A DNA stretch of 64,000 nt from Cunninghamella blakesleeana (GCA_017871115.1 JAFCIZ010000001.1:2647501-2711500); one strand, 5' to 3'. Numbered from the stretch's first letter, positions 38,447-51,669 are shown. Program-made: numbers and translations. The notes: a model not told the origin generated them from the sequence alone.

Positions 38447-38987
38447 ATGGCTTCTGGTTTTGGTTTTGATGGTGGTATGTTTGTTTATTTTTATATTTTC
38501 CATTCAATTAGTGTATATATATATATTATGTCCCTATATCAATGTTTAATATATATATTATTTGTATAAATGATAAATAGGTCGTGGACGCTGCTTCCAG
38601 TTTTGGCAAGAATTCAATAAATGCTATGCTGCTGCTGATTTCCCTCAACAATGTATTAGTCAACGAGATGATTATCTTGAATGTCTTCACCACACTAAAG
38701 AGGTAATATATAAATTTAGTAAAAAAAAAAAAAAAACGGCGAATGAACAATTTGGAAAATACAAAAAGCTTTCATAAACTGTATCTCACTCGCTTATTTA
38801 CATATATTCCTTTTAATAGTTTGCTCGTATTACACGTATTAAAACTGAAGAATTAAAACAAGCTCATCAAAAACAACAAGATGCTTCTAAAGCTAAAAAG
38901 GAAGCTAAAGCAGCTGCTGAAAGTAATATCACCAAATTAAATATTATTGACGACGCTAAACCACAAGCTACTGAAACAAAAGCATAG
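38447..38987 (+). CDS. NADH:ubiquinone oxidoreductase 15-kDa-type subunit (NDUFS5-like), twin CX9C
   Basis: Accessory subunit of mitochondrial complex I on the intermembrane-space side. Three exons: 38447-38474, 38581-38702 and 38820-38987, giving 105 residues. A short N-terminus (MASGFGFDGGRGR) precedes two CX9C motifs, CFQFWQEFNKC and CISQRDDYLEC, which form a disulfide-linked helical hairpin imported through the Mia40 route. The tail is a Lys/Ala/Gln-rich helix. The GRGRCFQFWQEFNKC segment matches fungal NDUFS5 best; another CHCH protein is possible but less likely. Its presence agrees with an aerobic fungus that keeps complex I. Confidence 0.86.
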
Positions 38988-39327
38988 AATTTTTTTATTA
39001 TTTATATTTTATTCACCACTACCTTAATTTTTATATACACACAAATTCAACTTTTTTTTCGACTTATTCTTCTTTTATCTCACCTATATATTTTTCATTA
39101 CCAGTCTATTTCTTTTCAACCGTATTAAAATCTAGATAACTCTATTTTTATCATTTTATTATTATTATTATTTTTATTTTTATGTAAAAAGAAAGAATTA
39201 ATCATGGAATAAAGTAATTATAATAAATAAAAATTAAAATCCTTTGTATTTAAAAAAAAAAAATTTAGTTTGTCAAATAAGTTATTTAAATATTTCAGCA
39301 TTTATTATTTAATTTTTAAAAAAAAAT
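38988..39327. other. Convergent 3' spacer
   Basis: 340 bp between NDUFS5 and MOT1 3' ends; A/T-rich, no signal. Confidence 0.6.
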
Positions 39328-42300
39328 CTATTGTAAACTACTGATAAAATTATCAATATTATATTCTTCTTCATAATCTTTTTCTTCCCATAGATTTTCC
39401 AAATCTTCCAATACGTTCTTAGCAGGACCACCCACACCTGTAGCACCATCCATGGGGGAACCAGCCTCTGTAGTTTTCTTCTTTTTCTTTTTATTACTAT
39501 TAGTTGAATCTTCTTCCACATTAAACAAGTCCAAGATTTGATCTGTGTCCATACTTTTCAATCCGGCATTTTGTTGATTCACAATCGAGTTGGCAATATT
39601 TAATTTGAATTTTTGTAGACCCATGATCTTTTCTTCCAAAGTGCCTCTTGTAATTAATCGATATACATTTACTACTTTCTTTTGTCCAATACGATGAGCA
39701 CGATCCATAGCTTGTAAATCTTTCATTGGATTCCAATCATGTTCAACAAAGATAACTGTATCAGCCCCTGTTAAATTTAAACCTAATCCACCTACATGTG
39801 TTGTTAATAATAAAACATCGATGGAAGGATCAGCATTAAATTTAGTCACTAATTCATGTCGTCGACTTGAATCTACAGATCCATCTAATCGTAGATAACT
39901 GACTGTTGGCATTAGTTTCTTGAATAAATCGTTTTCAATAATATCTAACATAGTTTTAAGTTGACAGAATATAAGTGCTCGATGTTGACTAACGGCTCCT
40001 ACTGCCATAGCTGCAGGATCTGACTCTGATTCTGTAATAGTAACACCTATTCCACATTCACCGAGTAGTTGTCTATATAAATAATAATTTTTTAAAGAGA
40101 AAAGAAAAAAAAGCTATTATTATTATAATTTTTTTAAGTGAAATAGTATAAAAAATTAATTACTTACTTGAGAGCTAACAATTTAGGCGCATTTTGAATA
40201 TCATGTAATGTTTGATTTGATCTTCTAAGTTTATCTTGTACTTTATGATAGCTAGGATGTTTTTCATTAACAACTAAAAGAGGATGATTGCAAAGTTTTC
40301 TCAAATATTGTAAAGCTTGGAATATATGTGTTGCTGGTGATTTTGGTTTGTCATTTTTATTTACAGTAGTTGTTGAAACTGGCACAACTGAATTTGGAGT
40401 TTCTAAGTCTTGTTCCATAGAATTTCTTGCTTGTGATTTAGCAAATTCATCATACAAAGATTTCTAATTCGAGCATAGTTATATTGATAAATAAATATAT
40501 AAATATATAATGTTAATCATTTAAATAGTAATAATAATAATGGGATTAATATACATTTCTTTTCATTTTCTTTTTTTATTACCTGGAGATCACTAAGTTC
40601 ACAATAATAATCTTGAATAATTTTAGGTGGTAAGTCATGTAATACATCTTCTTTTAATCTGCGTAATAAAAACGGTAATACTTGTTTATGAAGTGCTTCT
40701 AATGCCAATGCACCTAAAATGGGAAAGAAGAAGAAATAAAAAAAAAGAAATAATAATAATTAGATATAAGATAGAGATCATCTTACCCTTTTTTTCTCTT
40801 TCTATTTTTTTTATAGATAAAAAGAAATTCAACCTACCGGCTTCTTGTTCTTTTGAAGAACTTTTGCTATCACGACTTGACAGTATAGGTTTGCCAAAAC
40901 GGTCATTAAATGCTTTTTCAGTTCCTAAAAACCCAGGCATTAAGAAATCGAAGAGTGACCATAATTCCAGTACATTGTTTTGAATAGGTGTACCAGATAA
41001 AATCAGACGATGATTTGATTTAATTGATTTAATAGCTTTTGTAATTTTTGTTTTTCCATTTTTAATAATATGACCTTCATCTAAAATACAATAATTCCAA
41101 TTCATATGGCCTAATTCTTCAATGTCATTACGAATAATATCATATGACATGATGATCACATCAGCATTATGCATGGTAGCTCGAATTCGTTTACGTTCCG
41201 CAGGACCACCAGTATATAGTAAAGGTTGTAAATTTTCAGAATAATGCAAGATTTCGTGATACCAATGACCTGTTAAGGTAGGTGGACAAATTACTACAGA
41301 AGGGCAAGGGACGGAATCAGGCGCTTTAGTTGCTTTATAACGACTTGCACGTAAGTAATGATCACTGGATAAAATACAAATGGATTGTAATGTTTTACCA
41401 AGACCCATATCATCACAAAGAATACCATGTAAATGGAATCGGTTCAAGAAAGCCAACCAATTCACACCTTCTTGTTGATATTTACGAAGTTCAGCATTAA
41501 TTTTGACTGGAATTTCAAAGTTTTCTACTTTAGAACTGTCTAATAATTGAGCCAAGAATTTTCGTTCTTCATCACGATGAGCCAACATTTGTGCAGACAT
41601 CCCAGGTGGATCAGGAATACCAGCTTCCAAAGGTACCAACTTAATTAAAAGTGCAAAGCAGTTAGTACAAATTAGTCGTACAGATTCATCTGCATCGCTC
41701 ATACGTCCAAGCACAGGAACAATAAGGAAAATTGTATAAGGTAAAATTTTAGTATCTAATAATTGTACCAAGTGGAATACCAGTTCAGATGCACCTTGTC
41801 TATGAATAGGATTTAGCAAATCACCAAGGTTAGGTAAAATATGATCAATAATATACTGCATTGTTTCAGCTGTAATGACATTGGCTATTGTTGCTAAGCA
41901 TCTTGCACTGACTTGTCGAATAACTGAATAACATGATTGTAATGCTTTACAGATAGTAGGTACAATGGATATAATACGCGGCCATAAATCTTGAGATAAA
42001 AATGGAACAACAGTTGTTATTACTGAAATAGAATCAATCACATCTTGTCCAATTCTAAGATCGTGTTGCATTTGCTTATTAGCTGAAGTGACATCAAGTT
42101 CATTGGATGGAAATACTTCTTCAAGCTTTACTGTCATACTATCCCATAGTTGTGGTACAATATTAAATACTTCATTTCCAAAACGACTGCACAATTCTTT
42201 AAAGGACACTTCTGCACCACGTTTCATCAATTGAGCTTCGCGAGTTTCAAGATTGCCATTAGCTTCTTTTGCAGCAGCTACAGCAGCATTGGATCCATTT

Positions 42301-44603
42301 TTTACGTCTTCTTTTTGAATACTTTGTATACCAGACTGAGTTGTATTTTCCTCTAAAATAGGTGTTTTGATAGGGTCTGAGCATAAAAATATACATAAAT
42401 TTTTAATAATACGAGAACTTGGATTACTACGATCAGTTGATCTAGAGCACATTGAAATTAAATCTGTTAAGGTCGCAGCAGAACGTAATTGAAGTTCAGC
42501 ATTTTCTTCAAACTATAAATACAAATATGATAAAATAAAATAAAATAAAAACATTACTATTGATACATGATATTATATATATGTATATATGATTATTTAT
42601 CTATTTTCTTTTAATAATATACATGATTTTATTTTTATTTTAATTATTACCTTTATACTATTCATTACACTTCGAATAACAGGGTTCAATTTTGTAGGCA
42701 AAATACCAAGCTCTACTACAGCACCAGCAGTAGCTGAATAAACATTTATTTCCACTTTTTGTTTAAGATCCTCGTAATAACCAACTGAGGCCACTACACG
42801 TTTTTGTCTTTCTTGTAAAGAGTTCACCAGAGCTGCACGACCTTTCCCCTTTGGAACACGAGGTAAGAGAGCATCAAACGCCTCTGTGACTAGCCAAGTA
42901 GCTGTTTCAATAGTAAATACTTCTATTCCACCATTGCTTACTTCCTCCAAAGGAACTTCACCTAATACAGGAGCTGGCAATTGGGGCAAACTGGCTGGTG
43001 GTAGACTAGCTTCAATAAACCCATTGATTAAGGCTTGGCATTCCCCACGAATTCTTTTTAATAAGTAAACTAATTCAAAATAAAAAGTGGTTGTTTGGCC
43101 AGCAGCATTTTCAAGGTTGGCAATCATAGTTTTGGAAAGTACTTGAGGAAAAGTGTGTGTTTTAGCTAAAATAGCATCAGGATTAGAAGTTTGGCTGATA
43201 CGATCTGCTTGATAACGCGTTTTTAAAACTGCTTTAGCCCATTCTTCAATCACCATAGCTCCCAATTGTCGTTTTATAGCCCATTGCGAGGTAGATAAAG
43301 CTAATAAGACTTCTTGATAGGAATGCTCCATTGCATCATCGGGCCATACACTCATTGCCATACCTAAAGCACTGGCACATGCAATACGTCCACGTATAAC
43401 TTGCTCTGTTGTTACTAAAGAAAAATCTTGTGCAATCATTCCAGCATCCAAATTATGCCCAAGATCTTCATCGTTATTTGTGGTTGATCTAATATCACTG
43501 CCTCCATTTTTATTTCCTTTATTATTATTATTGTTGCTGTTTGTTGACGCTGATGATTTTGGTTTTTTCTGGTTGCTATTATTAGTATTATTACTATTCA
43601 TTGATGCATCAAATCCAAATACACCAGGTGGTTTATAAAAATGAGTTGCTACTTCTAAAGGTTGGCCAATAGGCGTCATAGCCAATTCAAACCAACTGCC
43701 TAACCAAGTTTGTGTGCCTTGTAATACAAGAGCCTGATCTACTTTCCCGCTGATTGTTAAATCCGTCCATACAGCTAATGTTTTTTGAATAATATCAGGC
43801 CGTTCTTCTACCATTAAATTTTGAAAGACTAATCTATATACACGTTCATCTACCCATTTGGAAGCGGTTCCACAATCTAGAAAAGTTAATAATGTATTTA
43901 AAACAGCAATACGAACACTTGTGATAGTATGTCTAAAAAATGGATGAAGGCGTGGAACTAAATCATTGAGAGAGAATTCATTTTGGACTAGTGTCATAAC
44001 ACCAGGCTGTTCAAACATTTTAGCAATGAGATCCATGACAGCACCTGTTGAAGCAGTTAAATCATCTTTTAGATCTATTAAACAATCCCATAATGTTGTG
44101 ATCACATCACGTATTCTTTCTGATGAGGACATACGAACAAATTCTGCTGTAATAGGTAATAAAGTTGAAGCACTAACCGCCCGAACATCATCATCATGAT
44201 CTTTTAACCCTAATATTACTGCCCCTGTTGTTCCTTCTACTAGAGATTCCACAAGATCTTTACGTACTGCTACTGTATATTTAAGACCAAGTAAACCAGC
44301 GTGTCTAACTTCCCAAATTGATTTTGATGCAAAAGCAGGGTCATCTTGAGCTATGAGCTTTAGTAATGTTGCATGCACTTTCACAACACTTTCAGGTTGC
44401 ATATATTGTAAAACGACACCAAGCGTTTGTGAGCAAGTTTCTCTGACTGGGCATACCACTTGATCTGATACAAAATCTGCAAATCTATCCAAAGTAAATA
44501 CGCATAAAAGTCTAATAGCCACATCTTCTAACCATGCATTGTGTAAATTTTGATTTTCATTATGAGCTAATCCAGCTATGAATATTAATGTATATATATA
44601 AGT

Positions 44604-44640
<37 letters not shown>

Positions 44641-46366
44641 TATGTACACATTAAAATCTCTATTCTTCGGTGTAAAATAAATAAATCAACTTACCAGTTT
44701 TACCGGCACCGGCACCATGAGCTCTTAAAATACTTCTTAATCCAATACCAGCACCATGTCTAATTTCCCAAGTAGGGTCAAACAAGTCCATACATAAATG
44801 CTCACAAACCATTTTAAAAGGCCAGTCTATAGGAGCTTGATCAGAATAATTTGAATCATTATCTGTTTTTTTAGATTCTACAACGATTTTATTGGATTGA
44901 GGCTGTTCTGTTATATCAAACTCTAAATAATGATAATATTGATAATAAAATAATATAAAATAATAAAAATGATTAGCTAAACATATAAATATTTATTTAT
45001 TTATTTATTCTTTTTTAATTATTTACATATTTTATGTGTTACCTTCTGGTTCTTTTTTTACATGAATTGGCTTTGGTTCTGTCTTTCCTTTAAAATCAAC
45101 AACTCGTACTCTATAAAAAAAATAGATATAAATAAAAAATATAGAACCATTAATACATACATAAAACTCTATTCATTTTTTTTAAAAAAACAATATATAT
45201 ATCTATTTTTATCACTGATAAGATTTTTTTTTTTTGACTTACTTTTCTTTATTTTTATTCATTTTTGCATCTTGTTTCATTTTTCGTTTCAACATATTTC
45301 TTTCACGAGCGGAAAGCCCAGCCATATTAATCTCTTGTATTACAGGAGTAGGTGCAGAAGGAGTCGGTGTAGGCGTAATAGCACTTGAAGATGTAGAGGG
45401 TGAGGGTGAAGGTGAAGTACTAGGGTTGGTTTTATTTTTTTTTGTATCAAAGTCTAAATCATCCAACAAATCCTCTATAGAAATAGAATATAATAGAATA
45501 TAATAGAATATAATATATATACATATATGCATTAATAATGATATATTGCAATTAAATTATGTTTTATCACTATTTATATATATATATATATATATTACCA
45601 TCCATAAATTGACTTCCTAAACCCAATCGTTCACGTAAATTACGACGTTGCATTTCTAAACGTTCTTGAGGTGTCATATCCGAAAAATCTATATCATATT
45701 CTTTTCCAGCAGAGCCTAATAAGGGTTTTCCATGTTGCAATACGGATGCTAAATCAAATTGGTTAAAATTAAGTTTATTGATATCAGTTGCTGTAGTTAA
45801 TTGTTGATCAGTTATTGTTTCCTGTGGTTCCCAAGGTGGTACATTTGTTGCAATGGCTTCTAAGGCTTGACCAGCAGCCAATCTTGTATCCCATGCTTTG
45901 CTTCTTAAATGAACAACAACCTATTAATGACAAATAAATAGAAAATTATAACAATATCATGGATAAACAATTTATTATCAAAAAAAAAAAAAAAAAAAAA
46001 AATCTGAATCTTTTATATTTCCATTTTTATGAATATATGTAAAATTCAATGTTTTACCCTTGATAATAAATTATAAAGCTCTCCAGGATGTTGTTTTTGA
46101 ATTTCTCCAAGTTGTTGAGCTGCTGTTCGTCGTACAGCCGACGTTGATCCAGTATCTAATAAAAGCACCAAACGATCAAGTCTAAATTGGAAAAGTATAA
46201 AAAAATAGTATTTTTTTAGTACACGCGTTGAATAATGAATATGTATTAATAATGTAATATATATTAAATAAAAGAACAATATACTAATATATAGTTTTTT
46301 TATAATAAATTAAAAATAAATAGAAGGATTACTATTGTTAAGTAAATTGATTTACCTTGTGGCCAT
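39328..46366 (-). CDS. MOT1: TATA-binding-protein-associated factor Mot1 (BTAF1), Snf2-family ATPase
   Basis: Swi2/Snf2 ATPase that removes TBP from DNA and redistributes it between promoters. Eleven exons: 46356-46366, 46058-46181, 45599-45920, 45243-45474, 45043-45110, 44695-44922, 42651-44575, 40838-42512, 40583-40713, 40168-40463 and 39328-40072. They add to 1918 residues, close to yeast Mot1 (1867). Exon 1 is only 11 nt (ATG plus eight). The N-terminal HEAT-repeat TBP grip spans about 1-1250, with the conserved RLVLLLDTGSTSAVRRTAAQ and DPTWEIRHGAGIGLRSILRAH. The ATPase has DDMGLGKTLQSICIL (about 1340), DEGHIIKN and SGTPIQNN; the helicase C lobe has LLLTTHVGGLGLNLTGADTV and AMDRAHRIGQKKVVNVY. 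An Asn/Lys-rich insertion interrupts the HEAT region near 640-690. All motor motifs are intact. Confidence 0.95.
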
Positions 46367-47752
46367 AATATACGGTATGTAGAAAAAAAATTCAAGAGAA
46401 AGAGAGAAAAAAATCCGGGCTTTAAATTTTTTTTAATAAATTTTTATGAGTAAATTTTTTTCCCCCTCTCTCTCTTTTATATTTTTTTTTCTACCCTGAA
46501 AAATTACTAAATGCTTGGCTCATACTTATTTTTATTATTTTCTATATAAAGTATATACAATGAAACATCATTTATCTCCATTAATAATGTTTAATAGTAT
46601 ATCAATAAATGCTAATATATATAAAAATAAATTTTAATTTATTATAATATATAGCTAAGTTATATAATTGAGCTATTGTATATGCTAAAACTAAGCAAGT
46701 TTTTTATTAGTTTTATTTTATTCCTGAGAACATAGTGTATTATCATTGTATGATAATAAATGATTGATATACTTTTTAAATATACGTCATAAGTAAAATA
46801 TACTATGATTTTTTTATTATCTTTGATTTTTTTATCTTTTTTGGATGATAAAATAATATCAATCAGTCTTCCAACCTTTAGAATAGGATTGAGCTAATAT
46901 GTTAAAGAATAAAAGGAAAGAAGTAATATTTATTTTTCGTCTCATTATCGACTAATCTATTTATTGTTTCTCCTAAAAAATGATCTATGCACATATTTTT
47001 GTATACTATATATATAAATATAATAAAAATAATAGTAGAACTAGAGTGAATTTATTAAAATAACTAAATAAACAATTATATAAAAGTTATTTAACTTGAT
47101 GAAGAAAAATCAAGTTATTTTTTTTTTTTTGCAACGAATTCTTAATATATAAAATGAGAAGGTCTAAAAATGCAGGTAAAAAAGTTGAATGCATTGATAT
47201 GCTTTTAAATATATAAAGTCTCTCTCACTTTTTTTATTTTATTTTTCTATTTGTAGTCATACATAGATTATTATTATTTTTTTCTATCTTTATCTTTTTT
47301 GTTATTTTTTGTTTATTTATCTTTAAAAAAGTACCTTATAAACATAGTTTAAACTTAAAAAAAAAGTAACCACAATACCAGTTTTCGATGTTTTTAACCA
47401 CCGATTGTTACAACAAAATTCAAATGATGAGAAAAGTCGATCTTCTAATTGCATCTATTTAGAGTTAAGTCTTATAAAAGCAGAACACCAAAAAAATAAA
47501 AAAATAAAAAAACTTGAAAACGCCTCCATTGTGTTATAAATCAAGGAGAGGAAAATAACCTTTTCATTGGGTTAAAATGTAACAAAATGACTAAATAGTT
47601 ATACCGATTTTAAATGCATGAAAAAACAGGTTTGGTAAAAAAGCAATAACAATAATAAATAAAAAAGAAAAAAAAAACTTTTTTAATTTTTTTCTTTTTC
47701 TTTTTCTTTTTATTTTCATTATTTTATTTTATTTACTATTATTATAAAAAAA
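46367..47752. other. Divergent spacer between MOT1 and the MpaB-like gene
   Basis: 1.4 kb, A/T-rich. Most of it shows no signal. A plus-strand patch at 47154-47539 has gene-like features and is listed separately. Confidence 0.55.
47154..47539 (+). pseudogene. Possible small membrane-protein gene with a frameshift
   Basis: ATG at 47154, donor at 47176 and acceptor ending at 47256 join seven codons (MRRSKNA) to a hydrophobic segment (RLLLFFSIFIFFVIFCLFIF) in frame. The frame ends at a stop at 47367-47369, immediately after a run of nine A. A shifted frame is then open from 47348 to the stop at 47537-47539. It has ordinary residue mix (VFDVFNHRLLQQNSNDEK, then CIYLELSLIKAEHQ). This looks like one coding stretch broken by a single-base length change in the A run, but chance open frames cannot be ruled out. 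No family recognised. Confidence 0.25.
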
Positions 47753-49248
47753 ATGAATACTACTATTACAGATTTTATATCACAGCATCCTACAGGAACA
47801 TTAATAGCAGTGGTGATTGGTGTATATTGTAGTTTAGTACAACGATATCGATATGGTTATTTAAATGAACTTCGTAAAAAGTATCCTGACCCAAATACAG
47901 TACTAAATGATCATGATGCAGCTATGGAAATCTATAGTCATATTTTCAGAAGAGAATTCCCAGGTAACCCTACTATTTTTTACTTTTTTTCTAAATGAGA
48001 AAGAAAAAAGCCATCCTTTTTTTTTAATTTTAATTTTAATTTTTTATTGTGTTGTATATTATAGAACTTGCCAGAACCTCACTAGAGTTTGCATTATTTA
48101 AAACCTTTGTTATACCCTCAGTTAGTAAATTATTAGTAAGTACAGGTGAATTTGCCAATAGTTGTACAAGAAGAGCAGAAGATACAGAATTGATATTATC
48201 AGAAATCATTGATGCTTATCCACGTATTCAAAATCATCTTGCGGAAGGAAATAAAGTAACAGAAAAAGATATCGTCCAACAAAATCATAGAGCTAAATTA
48301 TCGATTGAACGGTTAAATCAAATCCATGGAAAATATCCTATTCGTAATGGTGATTATCTTTATACATTGGCTTTATTTTTATCAGAACCTGTTCGCTGGA
48401 TTAATTCTTACGAATGGAGAAAATTAGATATAAGAGAAATTAATGTAAGTTCTTCCCCTTAAAAATAATAATAGTGTAATAGCGGATCTTTTTTTTTTAA
48501 AAAAAAAAAAGAAAAAGAAAACTAATTAATAATAATAACAATAACAATAATAATAACACTAATAATAATATATTATATACGTTATATTATAAAGGCTATT
48601 TTTCGAGTATGGCATGATATTGGGGTAGATATGAAAATACAAGACGTACCAAATACAAAGGAAGAACTTTTAAAGTTTAAGGAGGTAAAAATATATATAT
48701 AAAAAAAAAAAAAAATAACTATCACCATCGCCATCTACTGTTTTTTATTTTTATTAATTTGGTAAACCCGAATTTTATTTATTTATAATAATAATAATTA
48801 GGAATATGAAGTCAAAGAAATTAAATATTCTCCCTCTAATTGGAAATGCGCTGTACCTACGATTGAGCATTTATTAACCCGGTTACCACGATTTGTTGGC
48901 CCATTAGTATATAAATTTGTTCCTTGTTTTTTAGAAAAAAGGGATATTGATGCTTTTGGTATTGATCATCCTAGTTGGTTTATTCGTTTATTATTTTGGT
49001 TTTTTATTCGTTCCCGTGCCTTCTTTATTCGTTACTTTTGTTTCCCTCGTAAAAGATATTTGTTACGTACACCTTTCCATGCTAACGAAGATGGAAAATA
49101 TATGCCTCATTTCTTTATTTACAAACCTGTTGTGTATCCTGATGGCTATTGTATCCCCGAATTAGGTCCTGAAAAAATGCTTCCTAAATCATGTCCTATT
49201 GCTCATCACCACGCTGCTAATCAAAATAAAAATAATAAAACTGAATAA
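47753..49248 (+). CDS. ER-bound oxygenase MpaB-like protein (DUF2236)
   Basis: Four exons: 47753-47963, 48065-48444, 48595-48684 and 48802-49248, giving 375 residues. An N-terminal membrane anchor (GTLIAVVIGVYCSLV, about 14-28) fits ER tethering. The MpaB/DUF2236 core follows: ELARTSLEFALFKTFVIPSV, then RAEDTELILSEII, then RAKLSIERLNQIHGKY, then GDYLYTLALFLSEPVRWINS and YEWRKLDIRE. Named relatives are MpaB of mycophenolic acid synthesis and bacterial latex-clearing protein, which cleave prenyl C=C bonds with a heme. His in LNQIHGKY and nearby His/Arg residues are candidates for the cofactor site. No biosynthetic cluster surrounds it, so a primary-metabolic or lipid role is as likely as secondary metabolism. 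Confidence 0.85.
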
Positions 49249-50581
49249 TACTAATATTGTATGTAATCCAAAACTACCTTTTATTATTTTTCCTCTTTAT
49301 TTTATATAAATATATCCATTTTTACTCTAACTATCCTATTTAAAATAAATAAAATAATAACAATCATTAACTATGTGAAAATTTAAAACCATTTTTATGA
49401 ATTATTTGTCGCACAGAAAAAAAATTTATTTTTACCTCACACTAAAAATGATAGTATTTGATTTTTAATATATATAGGAACACAAATAGATAAAGTTTCG
49501 GTATTAACTATTTTAACTGATACTAGAACCATGATACTTATTGTTGGTTAAATAGCATGAAGATATATAAGGTTGATAAATAATATTATGCGTGTAAAAG
49601 CCTTATATCAAGTAATAGTATAATGAAATTTTATGCTGAGTTAAGCAGCTGGACGAGAGAGACTATAATAGGCCCACCAGACTACTCATCTTTCAGTTTC
49701 CAAAATCAAAACGTTATCCTTGATATTGTATATAGGTAGATTATATATATGATTCATCATTGTCATCGTTCAATTTGTTAGGTATTGTGAAAACCCAATA
49801 CATTACCTCAAGTTTCACAAAAATATGAAACTTATTATAATTATTCCAGTTAATTCTAAGACGATGGCGAATACACCAAGGGATAAAAGTGATCATTTGT
49901 AATAATAATTTTTAAAGTTAATTGCTATATTTCAATACATGTGGTAGTCATTTGAATTAAAAGTAGATGCTATTTATTGGATTTTCGATATTTTTCTCAC
50001 CAATATGATTGATTTATGTCTTTCCATCCATGGTAGCCAATTGGATATTTTTTTATTTACAAAAGCTGCTTTTATCAATTATGGTGATAGGATAATTCTA
50101 TTAAAAACTATTGATTAGGTTTTATTGTTGAATATTTTTGATTGGGGTTTTTTACAATATAATTTTTTTTATGCAAGGTTTTTTCTGATTTTTTTTTCAT
50201 TCAAGGTTGTCATTTCAAAGTAATTGTTTTTTTGGTATTATTTACAAAATTCTTTTAAAAAAATTTATAAATAAATTAGAGACTTGTATTGGATATTAGA
50301 AACACTATTGATGAAATACTATATATACATATATATATATGTGTGTGTGTGTGTATGCATGCGTGTATGTGCGCGTGTGGGTGTATATATATATATGTAT
50401 ATATGTTAAATTAGCATCTTTATAACAAGTCTATCTATTAACGTTTTAAATACTTGACACCAAAAAAAAAAACCGAATTTCAATTTCCGCGGTTTTTTTA
50501 AAAAAATTAAAAAAATACGCTTTTATTTTTCCTTTCTTGTTCTCTTTTATTATTATCATTATTAAAAGATAAATAAATGTA
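49249..50581. other. Spacer with patches of higher complexity and an alternating Pu-Py tract
   Basis: 1.3 kb. The part at about 49480-50130 is less repetitive than other spacers and has several 45-60-residue open frames on both strands, none with an ATG, splice model or family match I trust. The right part contains the TG/CG/TA tract at 50320-50379 and the SDHAF1 promoter. Confidence 0.5.
50320..50379. repeat. 60-nt perfect alternating purine-pyrimidine tract
   Basis: TA, TG and CG dinucleotide steps alternate without a break over 60 bases, including (GT)7 and GCGCG. Such runs favour left-handed Z-DNA. It lies about 200 bp upstream of the SDHAF1 start codon. Confidence 0.85.
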
Positions 50582-50962
50582 ATGTCAGGTGTTGTTAAAC
50601 GATCAGGATTACAACAACAAATTATTAATTTTTATAGAGAATGTTTTAGAGCAGCTAGAGAAAAACCAAAGGTATATATATATATATTAAGGAGTGAATT
50701 AAATGTATTAATATAAAAATAAAAAAACGTTTTGGTAAGTATAGCAACCCTATTTATTTACATGTCCCTTATTTTATTTTTTAAACTTTTTTTTTTTTTT
50801 TTGTAGGCCACACGACCACGTTTTCATCAATTTATACGTCAAGAGTTTCGAAAACATGATATTAGAAAAAATGATTTTGCAACAATAGAATATATGCTAC
50901 GAAAAGGACAACGACAATTAGAAGCTTATCGAAAACCAACTATACAAGATATTCATATATAA
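50582..50962 (+). CDS. SDHAF1: Succinate dehydrogenase assembly factor 1 (LYR-motif protein)
   Basis: Mitochondrial matrix LYR protein (yeast Sdh6) that helps insert and protect iron-sulfur clusters in the Sdh2 subunit of complex II. Two exons, 50582-50671 and 50807-50962, encode 81 residues, normal for the family. The motif reads INFYRECFRAAREKPK, with Phe in place of the Leu of LYR. The C-terminal half holds RPRFHQFIRQEFRKHDIRKN and DFATIEYMLRKGQRQLE, the family signature. The intron falls between these two halves. It converges with a CX9C protein gene 228 bp away. Confidence 0.9.
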
Positions 50963-51003
50963 TCCAACATACTATTCCATAACAACGGTGAAAATAGCAA
51001 TAA

Positions 51004-51043
<40 letters not shown>

Positions 51044-51101
51044 TTTTAATAAAAAAAACTAATAAAAAACAATATACAATATACAAAAATCTATTTATCT
51101 A

Positions 51102-51133
<32 letters not shown>

Positions 51134-51189
51134 CAACATATTAAAATGAGAGAAAAAAGGGAGAAAGAAAGGAAAAAGGTCTATAAAAT

Positions 51190-51669
51190 CTATTTTGTTT
51201 TTTCTTTAGATGAAGGTAATGATTCAGTGGATTTTTCGGATATATTCTCGGTGGATTGGTTTTCTTTAGCTTGACGTTCTTTATAAACAGCAGAAGTGGC
51301 CTCGGTACAATAATATAAATCTTTTAAAGCTTGTACACATTTTTCAGGTTCGTTAGCGTTAGTTGCTAAACATTCATCATAAGCAAGAATGGATTTACCA
51401 CAATGTTGCTTAACATATTTAAGAATACCAACGCTAAATAAAAAGATAATAGAAGGATAATAGGTATTAATAAACTTTTTCACCTATTAATACAGAAATA
51501 TATATATATCTATTTATAATCTTTACTTTTCTTCAGAACATTTTGTTAAAGCTTTTTTTTGTTGAATACAACTTTTATCCCAAGAATTTGGATAATTTTC
51601 TATACAGTTTTGATACATTTGTAATTGTAAAGCACATTTTTCTCGTACTTGGAGAAGAGTATCGTCCAT
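51190..51669 (-). CDS. Double CHCH (four CX9C) protein, CHCHD5/Mix14-like
   Basis: Small intermembrane-space protein of the Mia40 substrate class. Two exons, 51527-51669 and 51190-51433, encode 128 residues. There are four CX9C motifs: CALQLQMYQNC and CIQQKKALTKC in exon 1, CGKSILAYDEC and CVQALKDLYYC in exon 2. They make two coiled-coil-helix pairs, as in CHCHD5 and yeast Mix14 (Mic14). The intron separates the two pairs exactly. The C-terminal 35 residues are Glu/Ser/Lys-rich and disordered. Its molecular role is not defined in any organism I know of. Confidence 0.82.
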
